Source of the DNA: Tillandsia leiboldiana
Lineage: Eukaryota; Streptophyta; Magnoliopsida; Poales; Bromeliaceae
DNA length: 64,000 nucleotides
Assembly (NCBI GenBank): GCA_029204045.2
Contig: CM055076.1
Coordinates: forward strand, 21,640,269 to 21,704,268
Direction: 5' to 3'
Below, piece after piece: positions 1-9,943 of the stretch. The notes beneath the pieces were generated by a model, which was given only the letters and a program-made list of their open reading frames with translations, did not search any database and was not told the origin of the DNA. A program made the position numbers and the translations under genes. The stretch's first letter is position 1; the number at the start of each line of letters is the position of its first letter.

Positions 1-1497
1 GCAGCGGATGCACTCTCAAGGCTTGATTGGAGTAAGGGTCAGTTGACAGCTATTACTACTATCATGCCTGCTTGGATTGAAGAGTTGGAGGAAAGCTACA
101 GGGGTGACTCTTATTGTGAACACCTTATTAAAGGGGTCACTTTGTCTTCGGGAACACTTGACAACTATAGTTATAACCAGGGAATTATACGATACAAGGG
201 AAGAATCTGTGTCGGTGAAACAGGAAACTTAAGAAGGAGATTAATACAGTAGTTTCATGGTTCTGCAGCAGGGGGTCATTCAGGGGTGTTACATACCTAC
301 CAGAGAATGAGGAGTCACTTCCATTGGAGAGGAATGAAGAAACAGTTGGAGAAATTTATCCAGGAATGTGATGTTTGTGCTCAAAACAAGCCTGATACAC
401 GAGGTTATCAAGGTCTGCTCCAACCGTTACCTATCCCTACTCAAATCTGGGAAGACATTAGCATGGATTTTATAGAATCCTTGCCTCTGTCTGATAAAAT
501 GGACACTATAATGGTAGTTGTGGATAGGTTAACGAAGTATAGCCACTTTATTTCCTTAAAACACCCCTTTACTGCAATGGATATAGCAAGAATTTTCATG
601 GCCTCTATATACAGGTTACATGGTTGTCCTAAAAGCATAGTGTCGGACAGGGATAAAATCTTCACTAGTCAATTCTGGACAGAATTGTTTAAGCTATTGG
701 GAACTCAGCTTAAGATGAGCACTTCTTACCATCCCGAAACCGACGGCCAAACAGAGAGAGTGAACCGTTGCTTAGAAACATACTTGAGGTGTATGTGCTC
801 CCAACATCCCAACCAGTGGAATAAGTTTTTACCACTAGCTGAATGGTGGTATAATACTAACTACCACACTTCTTTGGGCACTACTCCATTCATGGCACTC
901 TATGGAGTCAACCCCCCCGAAACTTCGGTGGCCACTGTAGTTACAGCTACCAATCCAGAAGTTCGTGAGTGGGTCAAAGAAAGGGAAGCTCTAACTCGGG
1001 AGTTAAGAGAGAGGTTACTGATAGCCCAAAATCGGATTAAACAGCAGGCGGACAGAGGTAGAAGAGAGAAGGAGTTTAAGGTGGGAGAATGGGTATACCT
1101 GAGGTTGCAATCTTACCGCCAGTTATCAGTGGGCGCAAGGAGGAACCCAAAGTTGGCTGCCCGGTATTATGGGCCATATAAAATCATCGAGAGGATGGGG
1201 AAGGTAGCTTACAAACTCAAATTACCTGAAGGGGCCCTAGTACATCCAGTGTTTCATGTTTCATTGCTCAAACCTTGCAATTCCATCCCCGCTGAGGTGA
1301 CTCCAGTATTATCAGTGGACGAACTAGAAGAGCCGTTGTTGTTGGAACCGGAGAAGGTATTAAGCCGCAGGGTGAAGAAGCAAGATAACAGGGCGGTAAC
1401 CGAAGTATTGGTGAAGTGGTTGGGTACTCCCGTGGAATCGGCTACATGGGAGGATTACGAGAAACTCTTGCAACAGTTTCCTTCCTTCGATTCCTGA
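1..1497 (+). pseudogene. Ty3/gypsy pol 3' part: end of RNase H, integrase and chromodomain
   Basis: The frame is open from base 1 (ADALSR, the end of RNase H) to the stop at 1497, broken by one in-frame TAG at 250-252 just before the integrase zinc domain. Two His of the HHCC finger follow that stop, and CDVC lies at about 367-378. In the 403-codon stretch that starts at 286, the D-D-E triad is D61 (SMDF), D121 (VSDRD) and E157 (HPETDGQTE). The last 50 residues (VLVKWLG, ATWEDYE) resemble a chromodomain, which in chromoviruses helps target integration to heterochromatin. The 5' part of the element is outside the window, so lineage (Galadriel- or Reina-like) is a guess. One nonsense codon makes it inactive as it stands, unless the stop is read through. 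Confidence 0.93.
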
Positions 1498-1512
1498 GGA
1501 CAGGAATGCTTT

Positions 1513-1524
1513 AAGGGGTGGGGA
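1513..1524 (+). promoter_or_regulatory. polypurine tract of the first gypsy element
   Basis: AAGGGGTGGGGA lies directly before the LTR start. By position it would prime plus-strand DNA synthesis. Confidence 0.7.
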
Positions 1525-1525
1525 T

Positions 1526-2416
1526 TGTAATAATCTGATGTAGAAGAAGAGAACTGAGAAGTCATGAAATCTATTAACACGGGAGATTAACAAGGGTACT
1601 TAGCTTCATGTACTCGAGGCTTGCGGGTAGAACGGTTTCCCGGTGAACGCCTAGCATGAGCGGGGTCTCTTGTTGATAAAAGAGAGGGGGATGTAGTGTG
1701 AGCGTGTAGTGGAAGCCAGAGTATGTTGGCGGGGAAGGGTAGTAGTCGTGGAGGTCTCCTCTGAAGCTTACAAGCACCTAGGGCACCATGGAGGAAGCGG
1801 TGAGAAGGGGTGAGCGAAGGAATGCTGGAACCTTCGAGAGGCTTGGAGAAGGGGTCTAGAGCCGGTAGCGGAGGCGGGTTCGGAAGCAGCATCCAACCCG
1901 TTACGCCATCAGCTTCCGGAGCCCAGGCCCAAGCGGAATTAGGCCCACAAGGCCACTCGGAGGGTTAATTGTAGGAACAATTCATAATACATCTAATTCT
2001 TCTTTTAATTGCAAATTAGTCCCTCATTACACTCTATAAATAAGAGTGATGTAACTGAATTCGGTTAGCCAAGAAATAATACAGTTACTTCATCTTCTTC
2101 AACCTTTTCTCCTCAACTCTATCTCTCTCTCTCTCTCATCCCCTCCTCTTTCCCAAATTCCCCATTGATCTCCAAGCGACTCTACTCCACTTTCCCTCAA
2201 TCCGATCAAGCCCAATTCCAGAGCTAATTTCCAGAGCTAGATCACTGTGATCCTCACGTAATCAACCCCGTCATCATCGACGCCTTCACGCATCAGAGCA
2301 TTGTCATCATGGCGTGTGCGCCTCCGAGCGGGTATTTCATCTGATTCCCTCCATCACCGTCGCCATCCTAGCTCAATTCCCCACTCGAGCGGTTGCGACT
2401 CAGGAAGGTTATTACA
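1526..2416 (+). repeat. 3' LTR of the first gypsy element
   Basis: The LTR begins TGTAATAATC just after the polypurine tract and ends GGTTATTACA, so the termini form an imperfect inverted repeat. Length is 891 bp. A TATA box (TATAAAT, 2035-2041) is followed by a pyrimidine-rich leader with a (CT)n stretch near 2121-2138, typical of a plant Pol II promoter. The next five bases, CATTT (2417-2421), are the presumed target duplication, but the 5' LTR lies outside the window so this cannot be confirmed. Confidence 0.85.
2035..2041 (+). promoter_or_regulatory. TATA box in the first LTR
   Basis: TATAAAT sits 509 bp into the LTR and points in the same direction as the pol frame. Confidence 0.6.
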
Positions 2417-2477
2417 CATTTTAACCTAGTTAAGTCACTCTAAGAAATGCTCAAAATTTGGGGTAGAATGTTAATAT

Positions 2478-3281
2478 CACTACAACAAAATTAGATTATT
2501 GAAATATATTTTTGGGACCATCTATATCCAAAATTAGATTATAGAAACATATTTTTGGGACACATTATAATAATGTGTGTTGGTGTAAATACACAAAATA
2601 AAGGTTAAACTATAAAAATATATGAAAAGTATCAACGAGTTGATCAAGCTGAGGCACGGATATCTCGCTCTTTTTAAGGAGATTCAAGCCCTCTGCGGTA
2701 GGCAAAGCTTTCGAACTGATGCAGCAGAACACTGACTTGTCCCCTCCGGGATACAACGGCTCGACCCTCGTCGTATGGCTCCACCAACTCTGCACAAATA
2801 GATAAGCCCAAAGCTCCACAAAAAAGAATATCTTTTTTTGACCTCTCTCTATTATAGTAAAATATGGATATAGACGAAATAATATATGAATTACTTTTTG
2901 TTATATTGTCAAAGTAAAACAAAGTCACTTTTTACTTCATATGCATATAGATTTCAATTAATTAAATTCAAAAAATAAATGCTAGGAGTTAGATTCCAAT
3001 TAGAGTATAAGTTTGTAAAACTTTTCTAACGAGTTAGAAACACAAAAGCAATTACACAATGAATGCATCTTATAAATATTGTAACCTGACACTTGCAACT
3101 TTATTGTATAAGTAATTAAAATATTAATTTAATAAAATATTACAACAATGTGTCTTTATATACTCTAGCGACTGCACATATAACCATACTAATAATAAGT
3201 GTCGATATTTTTATCAGCGATATTTTTTTCAGATTTTAAAAATACTTAAAAATATCGCTATAACATAATTTTATTATAGTG
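2478..3281. mobile_element. non-autonomous CACTA element, 804 bp
   Basis: The left end reads CACTACAACAAAATTA and the right end TAATTTTATTATAGTG, imperfect inverted repeats of about 16 bp. Both sides carry the 3-bp target duplication TAT (2475-2477 and 3282-3284), the size CACTA transposases make. Near the left end the motif around TTAGATTAT..ATATTTTTGGGAC occurs twice, as subterminal repeats do. No transposase is coded. The middle (about 2630-2820) is clearly more GC-rich than the rest and may be captured sequence. Confidence 0.85.
2630..2820. other. GC-richer insert inside the small CACTA element, possible captured gene fragment
   Basis: About 190 bp of balanced composition sits inside AT-rich element sequence. 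Short open frames exist on both strands but none is recognised as a known protein. CACTA elements are known to pick up host gene pieces; that is the inference here. Confidence 0.35.
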
Positions 3282-3694
3282 TATCCTATTTTAAATATAT
3301 AAAAGTATTTGTTAAACTGATTTGTAGGTTATTCATAAAATTTTCATAATCGGAGGAACATTTATGATATTTTAGAACTTCAAGAGGGCATAAATGAAAT
3401 TATTTCTTGAATATAATTAAGGGATAGGGAAAAGGTGTTTTCCTTAAAAACGCTTCACTGTAATATAACATAGAAACATATATAGTAGAGAATAAAAAAG
3501 AATCGATGGTAAATATGTTTCTCTTCCTGCTACAGTTTGTATACAAGGAGAATGTTATGAATTAAGGATTATAGTTCAAGTTTATATACATTTTATTTTT
3601 TATTTTTTTCATAGCTAGCCTCTGTAATTTCAGATTCTGGTTAGGACTTATTGAATAAAAAATCTGACAACTAACTTATTATTATTATTATTAT
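3282..3694. other. AT-rich spacer, no gene seen
   Basis: Low-complexity AT-rich sequence ending in an (ATT)n run. No coding frame, RNA gene or element ends were recognised. Confidence 0.6.
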
Positions 3695-4352
3695 GGATTA
3701 ATTGCATACAGGTCCCTGCAAATATATCGAATAGAAAATATATTTCTACAAAATTCAACTTTTCATATTTATCCCTTCAAAAATCCTAAGTTCTTCAAAT
3801 CTATCCATCTGGTTTAGTACCGTTAGGAATCTATTTATATTTTAACAGATTCGATGTGAAATGACTTTTTTGCCCCCTTACAAATATATCCTTTCAAAAA
3901 TTCCTACGGTCATCTCCTTCCTAGCTTCGACCTCGCTTCGACATGGACGCGGACGGGAGCCTCACGCAGCTGCACGCGCTGGCCCCGCACGAAGCGTGCC
4001 GTGACCGCGCGGGCGCCGGCCCCGCGCGGCGCGGCTGCATGCCGCGGTAATTAACTAATTATTTATTAAATTAATTAAATTAATTAAATAATTAACTAAT
4101 ATTTTATCTAATTAATTAAATAATATATTAAATAATTATAATATACAAAGGGTAAAAAGATAAATTTATTTTTTTATCTAACCAAGGTTAAGCATTTAAC
4201 CTAGGGTTAACTCAACTTTTCTAACAGAGATGGACGGTAGAGGTAGATTTGAATAACGGTGGATTTTTGAAGGGATAAATATGAAAAGTTGAATTTTGTA
4301 GGAATATATTTGCTATTCGACATATTTGTAGGGATCTATATGCAATTAACCC
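3695..4352. mobile_element. Mutator-like MITE with long terminal inverted repeats
   Basis: About 130 bp at the left (starting GGATTAATTGCATACAGGTC) is repeated in inverse orientation at the right (ending CTATATGCAATTAACCC) with scattered mismatches. Shared blocks include the complement pair around AAATTCAACTTTTCATATTT. A 9-bp repeat TATTATTAT flanks it on both sides (3686-3694 and 4353-4361), the Mutator target size, though it lies in an (ATT)n run and is weak evidence alone. No transposase is coded. Confidence 0.82.
3943..4050 (+). other. GC-rich insert with a closed 35-codon frame inside the MITE
   Basis: A short, very GC-rich block lies between the two AT-rich arms. It reads as ATG, 35 codons, TAA, rich in Ala, Arg, Gly and His, and no family is recognised. 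A GC-rich cargo between Mutator-like arms is the pattern of a Pack-MULE, so a captured first-exon fragment is plausible. A chance frame is equally possible at this length. Confidence 0.4.
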
Positions 4353-4785
4353 TATTATTATTATTATTTTTATTTTAGTTGTTTTTAAAGAAGTTGTCAT
4401 CTCACATTTGGCTAGGACTTATTGAATGATTACTATTATAAAAATAAAGATGTCTATCTATCGACATATCTAATTTTATAAAATTTTTATTTCAAAAAAA
4501 AAATATATGACCATGATTCCAAACAATACCTTAATTAGTCACCATTTTTGTGGTTGCTCTTTTTATTGTCTTAATGTGGATTAATTTACTTCCCATAGAA
4601 TTCAATAAAAATATTTTGAAGGTTTTGTGATGAAATATATGGCCTTTCACTTATCTAATTAAAAGAAATTGATGATTGCTGATATATATGTAATGTCTTT
4701 CAAAAAAAAAATTTATTATTATTTTTTAATTACTAAAGAAAATTAGATTTTTTAATATTTTAAGTTTATGATTTATTGATATGTT

Positions 4786-4863
<78 letters not shown>

Positions 4864-4904
4864 AAGTGCATGTATCAAGACATCAAGCAATTAAACTCTT
4901 CTAT
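4353..4904. other. AT-rich spacer, no gene seen
   Basis: AT-rich sequence with no recognised coding frame. It holds the AT microsatellite listed separately. Confidence 0.6.
4789..4860. repeat. (AT)n microsatellite, about 36 units
   Basis: Uninterrupted AT dinucleotide repeat. Confidence 0.97.
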
Positions 4905-5550
4905 GTTAATTGCTTTCGGATCTCTATAAACATATCGAATAGTAAGGTAAATTTACTTTTTTATTTTTTCAGATATTTTTATATTATTTTAACAGTTAAA
5001 TTTTTGGAAGGACATTTTTGAAAGGGCAAAACTATTATTTCACATATAGTCTGTTAAAAAATAAACAATGAACTAATGATAATAAATCAGAACAATGAAC
5101 TATGAACAATGAACTAATGATAATAAATCAGAGGGATATATATGAATAACTTAGAACTTTTGAAAGAATAAATATAAAAAGTTGAACTTTATAGAAATAT
5201 ATCTGCTATTCGATATATATTCCTACCGTCAATCTCTGCTAGAAAATTCTAGTTAACCATAGGTTAAATATTTAATCTTAATTAGTTAGTGAGATAAATT
5301 TATCTTTTTATTTTTTTAGTTATTTTTATATTATTTTAACAGTTAAACTTTTGGAGGGACATTTTTGAAAGGACAAAACTATTATTTCACATATAGTCTG
5401 TTAAAAAATAAATAATGAACTAATGGTAATAAATCAGAGAGATATATATGAATAACATAGAACTTTTGAAGGAATAAATATAAAAAATTAAACTTTATAG
5501 GAATACATATGCTATTCGATAGGTTTACGGAAAACCATATGTAATTAACC
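4905..5550. mobile_element. second, related MITE with internal direct duplication
   Basis: The left end (GTTAATTGC near 4905, then a stretch matching the first MITE through ATATCGAATAG) and the right end (GTAATTAACC at 5541-5550) match the terminal repeats of the element at 3695-4352. Inside, a block of roughly 230-260 bp occurs twice in the same orientation (about 4950-5213 and 5300-5530), each with TATTATTTTAACAGTTAAA and a later TATATATGAATAAC. The second copy supplies the right terminus. No target duplication was confirmed. Confidence 0.65.
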
Positions 5551-6009
5551 ATAAAAAATTTGTATTGGAAAGAGCTGCGAAAAGACTATAAGGGCATAAA
5601 GAATTAGAGAAATAGAAAATTAATTTTTGTGTTAAAAGACTAAAATGTCCTTTCCTATTTAGTTTTTTTTTTCAAAATTAAAATTTCAAAATTTGTTCAA
5701 ATTTTAATATTTATTAATTTTAATTTTTATAAAAATTTTAAGTGGGAGCAAAAAAAAGTTAATTTTTAAATTTTAAGTGGGAGTAAAAATTTTAATTTTA
5801 AAATTTATATAAATTTTAGAAAAATTATACAAAAATTTTATAAATTTTAAAATTTTAAAATGAATAAAAATAATTTTTTTAGATTTATTACAAAATAAAA
5901 TTAAAAGAATTAAAATTTATAAAATAAAAAATTTAAAATTTAAATATCTTTTAAAATTTAAAAATTCTAATTTAAAAAAATAAAAAAATAATAAAATCAA
6001 AGAAGCATG

Positions 6010-6049
<40 letters not shown>

Positions 6050-6353
6050 CTATGCCTTGGGAAGTGCATAGAGCGGGCTCAAGGGGGGGGGGGGGGGGAT
6101 AGGTGTACAAGCCTATTCCCCCGCCCCCCCCTTAGCCCAATAATATTTACGTACAAAGAGGGCTTATTTTTTTTTTTGGTACCAAACCAAACTGGGTAAA
6201 TAGGTTTTAGCTAGGCTTTGGGTCTGGATTTGATCCAAACTTTAATTAGTTTGTAAGTAGGGTCTGCTAGGGTGTGTGTCTCATACGTCAAGCTTTTATT
6301 GAACTATTTGGCAAAGGATATATAACATTTGGAGTTATAGTAGTAATATAATA
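5551..6353. other. AT-rich and homopolymer region, no gene
   Basis: Strongly AT-rich, mostly runs of A or T, with a poly-A run near 6010-6045, a G run near 6085-6099 and a C run near 6126-6132. Nothing coding is seen. Confidence 0.7.
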
Positions 6354-6677
6354 ATGTCTAGAAGGCGCTTATTTGGCATATCCCATTGGATGCATCTTGC
6401 ACTGTGTCGTCAATATTATTTCACCACACAAGATTGCAGCACACAGGCCATCTTGCACTGTGAGTCGGTAGACCATCTTTTTTGGGCTGTGCTAGCACCA
6501 AGGCCATCCTGCTTTCTTTTCTCCCAAACAAGCATCTTAGGTCGATTGCAGCCACCTGGTGGGCTTTGTGGTTGGAGAGAACTAAGAAGATTTTCGATCA
6601 GAAAAAATGTTCTCTCAGTTCGGTTTTGACGGATGCGCGTGCTTTTAAAAATCCACTATGGCGTCGTTTCTGGCCTT

Positions 6678-6711
<34 letters not shown>

Positions 6712-6800
6712 GGGAGATCCCGCTATCTCTTGTTGTTGCTAAATTCATCATTCTGTTGAATGAAACAGTAGCAAGCTCCCTTTCTTTTAAAAAAAAAAAA
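6354..6800 (+). pseudogene. 3' end of a LINE ORF2 (zinc-binding C-terminus) with poly-A tail
   Basis: The translated text contains a Cys/His pattern with HCESVDHLFW, the signature of the zf-RVT domain at the C-terminus of plant L1-type LINE ORF2. It is followed in another frame by WWALWLERTKKIFDQKK, the usual end of that protein. Frames are broken. After a 3' UTR with a poly-T tract (about 6680-6709) the copy ends in poly-A at 6789-6800, the sign of target-primed reverse transcription. It is strongly 5'-truncated. Confidence 0.8.
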
Positions 6801-6964
6801 TTGCAGCACACAACACCACCAAATTGAGTCGATTGCAGCCACCTGGTGGGCTTTGTGGTTGGAGAGAAATAAAAGAATTTTCGATCAGAAAAAACATCCT
6901 CTTAGTTCGGTTTTGGCGGATGCGCGTGCTTTTAAAAATCCACTCTGACGTCGTTTTTGTGCTT

Positions 6965-7016
<52 letters not shown>

Positions 7017-7135
7017 GAGAGATCCCGCTATCTTTTGTTGTTGCTAAATTCATTATTCTGTTGATGAAGCAGTAACAAGCTGCCCTTTTCTCAAAAAAAA
7101 AAAAAATAGTGCATCACACAACGCCACCAAATTAG
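6539..7135 (+). repeat. direct tandem duplication of the LINE tail, period about 287 bp
   Basis: Two units, about 6539-6825 and 6826-7135, each made of ORF2 end, poly-T, 3' UTR, poly-A and a short shared flank. The second is longer because of its longer T run. Confidence 0.75.
6826..7107 (+). pseudogene. second copy of the LINE 3' end
   Basis: Repeats the stretch starting near 6539 (GTCGATTGCAGCCACC) with few changes, including the poly-T tract (about 6966-7015, longer here) and a poly-A tail at 7093-7106. The bases after each tail are also alike (GCACACAACACCACCAAATT versus a near match). A tandem duplication therefore explains it better than two separate insertions. Confidence 0.8.
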
Positions 7136-7155
7136 CCCTTATATTAGCATCGAAA

Positions 7156-8734
7156 TTTTTTTTTTTTTGATTAAACAGGGTGAAACCCTATTTGAGTACA
7201 GAAGTAGTCGACGAAGACCCGGAAAGCTGAAATAAACACAACAACACCCACACAGACCCACCAAAAGCACACCACCAGCAAAGTGGTGTAAGCTAAACAA
7301 CAAAGCAAAAGCGAGACTGAGAAGAGTACACCACAACCATCTCGACAGCTACAGACATTACCGAGAATGACAACAACCTCAAATTACAACACTACACGGG
7401 AAGAGTAGATTGGATGTCACAGTAGTGAGGCCTCCTCCAATTAAAATAAAGCTAGCTCCCATAGCAGCCAGAGGAGAAGTTAACGCATGAATTGGACCCC
7501 AAAGAATGCATTACAAAAGCCATGAAGCTGGATCCTCAAAGAAAGCATTGTAGGCAGGTTACTGCACATGGTAACACTCAAGGGGGGAGCCTATGTCGAA
7601 GCCGATGTCTCTCGATTCCAACCAGAATCAGATAGCTCGAAATACCCAAGATGAAGCAGTCTCCCAAACAAAGCAATGGGGTGCCAGGAACACACAAAAG
7701 GAAGCCAGCCTCACACCCACGCCAACGACAATGGCAAAGACAACAAAAGCAAGTATACATCTAGTCCAGGATGCAACTATCCAAGAAAGGAGCAATAACA
7801 CACAACACAGAGAAAAAATAACAGAACCAAATACATATGCTCCACCCCACTGAAGTAAATTGAGGAAAAATTGGGGTTCCCCATGAAGCTTTGGAAGTCC
7901 AGCTGCTTGGATGAAAGCTCATAAATAAATAACCCTGCAGAATGACCAATGAAACTGTAATTGTCATCTCGCCGATAATAGCCCAGCGAGTAAAAAGCCC
8001 ACGAGAACAACGGCCAGGTGATGAAGGATGGCGCCAGCAATAGCAAAGCCGACTGGTATCGAGCAAACAGAGGGAAATATGGAGTACCACATGCAGCACT
8101 AGAACTCCTACTGCATGGATGAAAGATTCGAGTCTGCTAGAAAGGCAATGAATCTGTAAATGGAACCTCGCCGTCATCGACATAGCAGAGCCCTCTCTTC
8201 ACAGCCGCCCCGTAATAAGCCAAATGGGAGAAAGCACCGAAATGAAGGTCACCTTAGTGCAATGGACCAGAGGTTGACAGTGTTGCGGATCCGATCCTGC
8301 TGCTTGGTGAAAACACATTACATTCAATGGTGGTAATAAGTAAATTGAGGAAAATTGGGGTTCCACATGAAGCTTTAGAAGTCCAGCTGCTTGGATGAAA
8401 GCTCATAAATAAAATAACCCTGCAGAATGACCAATGAAACTGTAATTGTAATCTCGCCAATAATACCCCAGCAAGTAAAAAGCCCACGAGAACAACGGCC
8501 AGGTGATGAAGGATGGCGCCAGCAATAGCAAAGCCGACTGGTATCGAGCAAACCGAGGGAAATATGGAGTACCACATGCAGCCCTAGAACTCCAACTGCA
8601 TGGATGAAAAATTCGAGTCTGCTAGGATAGCCCATGGATCTGTAAATGGAACTTCGCCATCATCGACGTAGCAGAGCCCTCTCTTCACAGCCGCCCCGTA
8701 ATCAGCCAAATGGGAGAAAGCACCGAAACGAAGA
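7156..8734 (-). other. 3' UTR of the LINE, partly duplicated
   Basis: This is the non-coding tail between the ORF2 stop and the poly-A. It includes a direct duplication (7853-8290 and 8338-8776). Short open frames here are on the wrong strand or match no protein. Confidence 0.75.
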
Positions 8735-8776
8735 TCACCTTAGTGCAATGGACCAGAGGTTGACAGTGTTGCGGAT
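7853..8776 (-). repeat. 438-bp direct duplication covering the ORF2 end and 3' UTR
   Basis: Units 7853-8290 and 8338-8776 begin AAGTAAATTGAGG and end GACAGTGTTGCGGAT. They are 485 bp apart with a 47-bp spacer and differ at a few per cent of sites. The unit nearer ORF2 contains the last 14 or so codons of ORF2; the distal unit repeats them out of context. The duplication therefore happened within an element copy, before or after insertion. Confidence 0.88.
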
Positions 8777-9943
8777 TCTTAAGGCAGTATTAGCACTATG
8801 GGAAAGGCTGTTAGAAAAAATTCGTCTGTTGCGCTCGTTCCAAATTTCCCAACAGGTAGCGGCAAATAAGACGTCAAAATACACTTTGTTTTGACCCATC
8901 AAAGTCATCCTCGCTCCCCTCCATCTGCTCGCTAAATCCCCCGAATAATTAAGAAACTTGTGGCAAGTGACAGGCCAGAATTGTAATGATTCCTCCCAAA
9001 GTGACCTCGCATAGATGCAAGAAAAAAATAAATGATCCAGATTTTCTTCGTTTGCACTGCAACACATGGAAATTGATGGTCCAAGCCAGCCTCTTTTAAT
9101 AAGCAATTCCGTCGTTAGTAACCTGTATCTAGCTGCAATCCACAAGAAGATTTTAATCTTAAGCGGAATTCTAATACCCCACAGGTTCGGTATCTTGGTG
9201 TCATTCACTCCATCAAAGGAAATGAAGTTGTAGGCATCCTTGGATGAGAAATTCCCGTTGATGCTCCATCTCCAGGAAATAGCATCTTCCGTGTTAGTAA
9301 AAGAGAGCCTGTTGATCACGTCCTGCAGGAGTAATAATTCCCGCCGAGCCACCGGACAAAGGTTGATATCAAAGCCCAAGCCGGAAAGGGAGCCGAAGCG
9401 ACGTATCCAATTAAATACCGAGAGATGCTTAAGAGTTGCCACTGCAAATAGAGCGGGAAAACGATTTCGCAGAAGCGAATCCCCGCTCCAGCGCGCGTTC
9501 CAGAAGCTCGTCGACTTGCCGTTTCCAACTACAACAGAAGTGGAGGGAATGAAAATAGGAGCAGTAGTAAGCATACCCTTCCAAATCGAGCAGCAACCCG
9601 CCGGAACCGCCTCTGAAGACAGGGGAGGCCTATGAGAGTAATGTTTCTGAGATAGCAAGCGCACCCAGGGAAGCGTCTTAGAAGAATAGAAATCCCATAA
9701 ACCTTTCAGAAGGAGAGCGGAGTTGGAGTTACGGAGGTTGCGAATACCCAAGCCCCCGCTCGTGGTCGGACGACAAAGGTGCTCCCATCGAACCCAACAA
9801 TGAAAACCGTTGTTAAGATGCTTTCCCTTCCAGAAGAAGCTACGTCGAATCTTGTCGATCGATTTAACAACCCACTTAGGGAGTTGGAAAGCAGCACAAA
9901 AGAAAGACGGGATGGAAGATAGGACTGAGTTTAGAAGCACCAA
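8735..9943 (-). pseudogene. LINE ORF2 part 3: thumb and zf-RVT C-terminus
   Basis: A 402-codon frame begins within the end of the RT domain (PSFFCAAFQLPKWVVKSIDK) and holds the zf-RVT region: WRWSINGNFSSKDAYNF, then IPLKIKIFLWIAAR, CC and DHLFFSCIYARSLW. It ends WEIWNERNRRIFSN, the normal end of plant L1-type ORF2. It is in a different frame from the RT part. The switch falls at a C-rich run near 9949-9955 (CGCCCCCCC), so a homopolymer indel is the likely cause. Confidence 0.88.

Noticed and set aside
4776..5021. Frame with a long Ile-Tyr repeat
   Set aside because: Translation of an AT microsatellite. The same holds for the frame at 22970-23194.
7578..8635. Frames in the LINE 3' UTR on either strand
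   Set aside because: They fall in duplicated non-coding sequence and carry no known domain.
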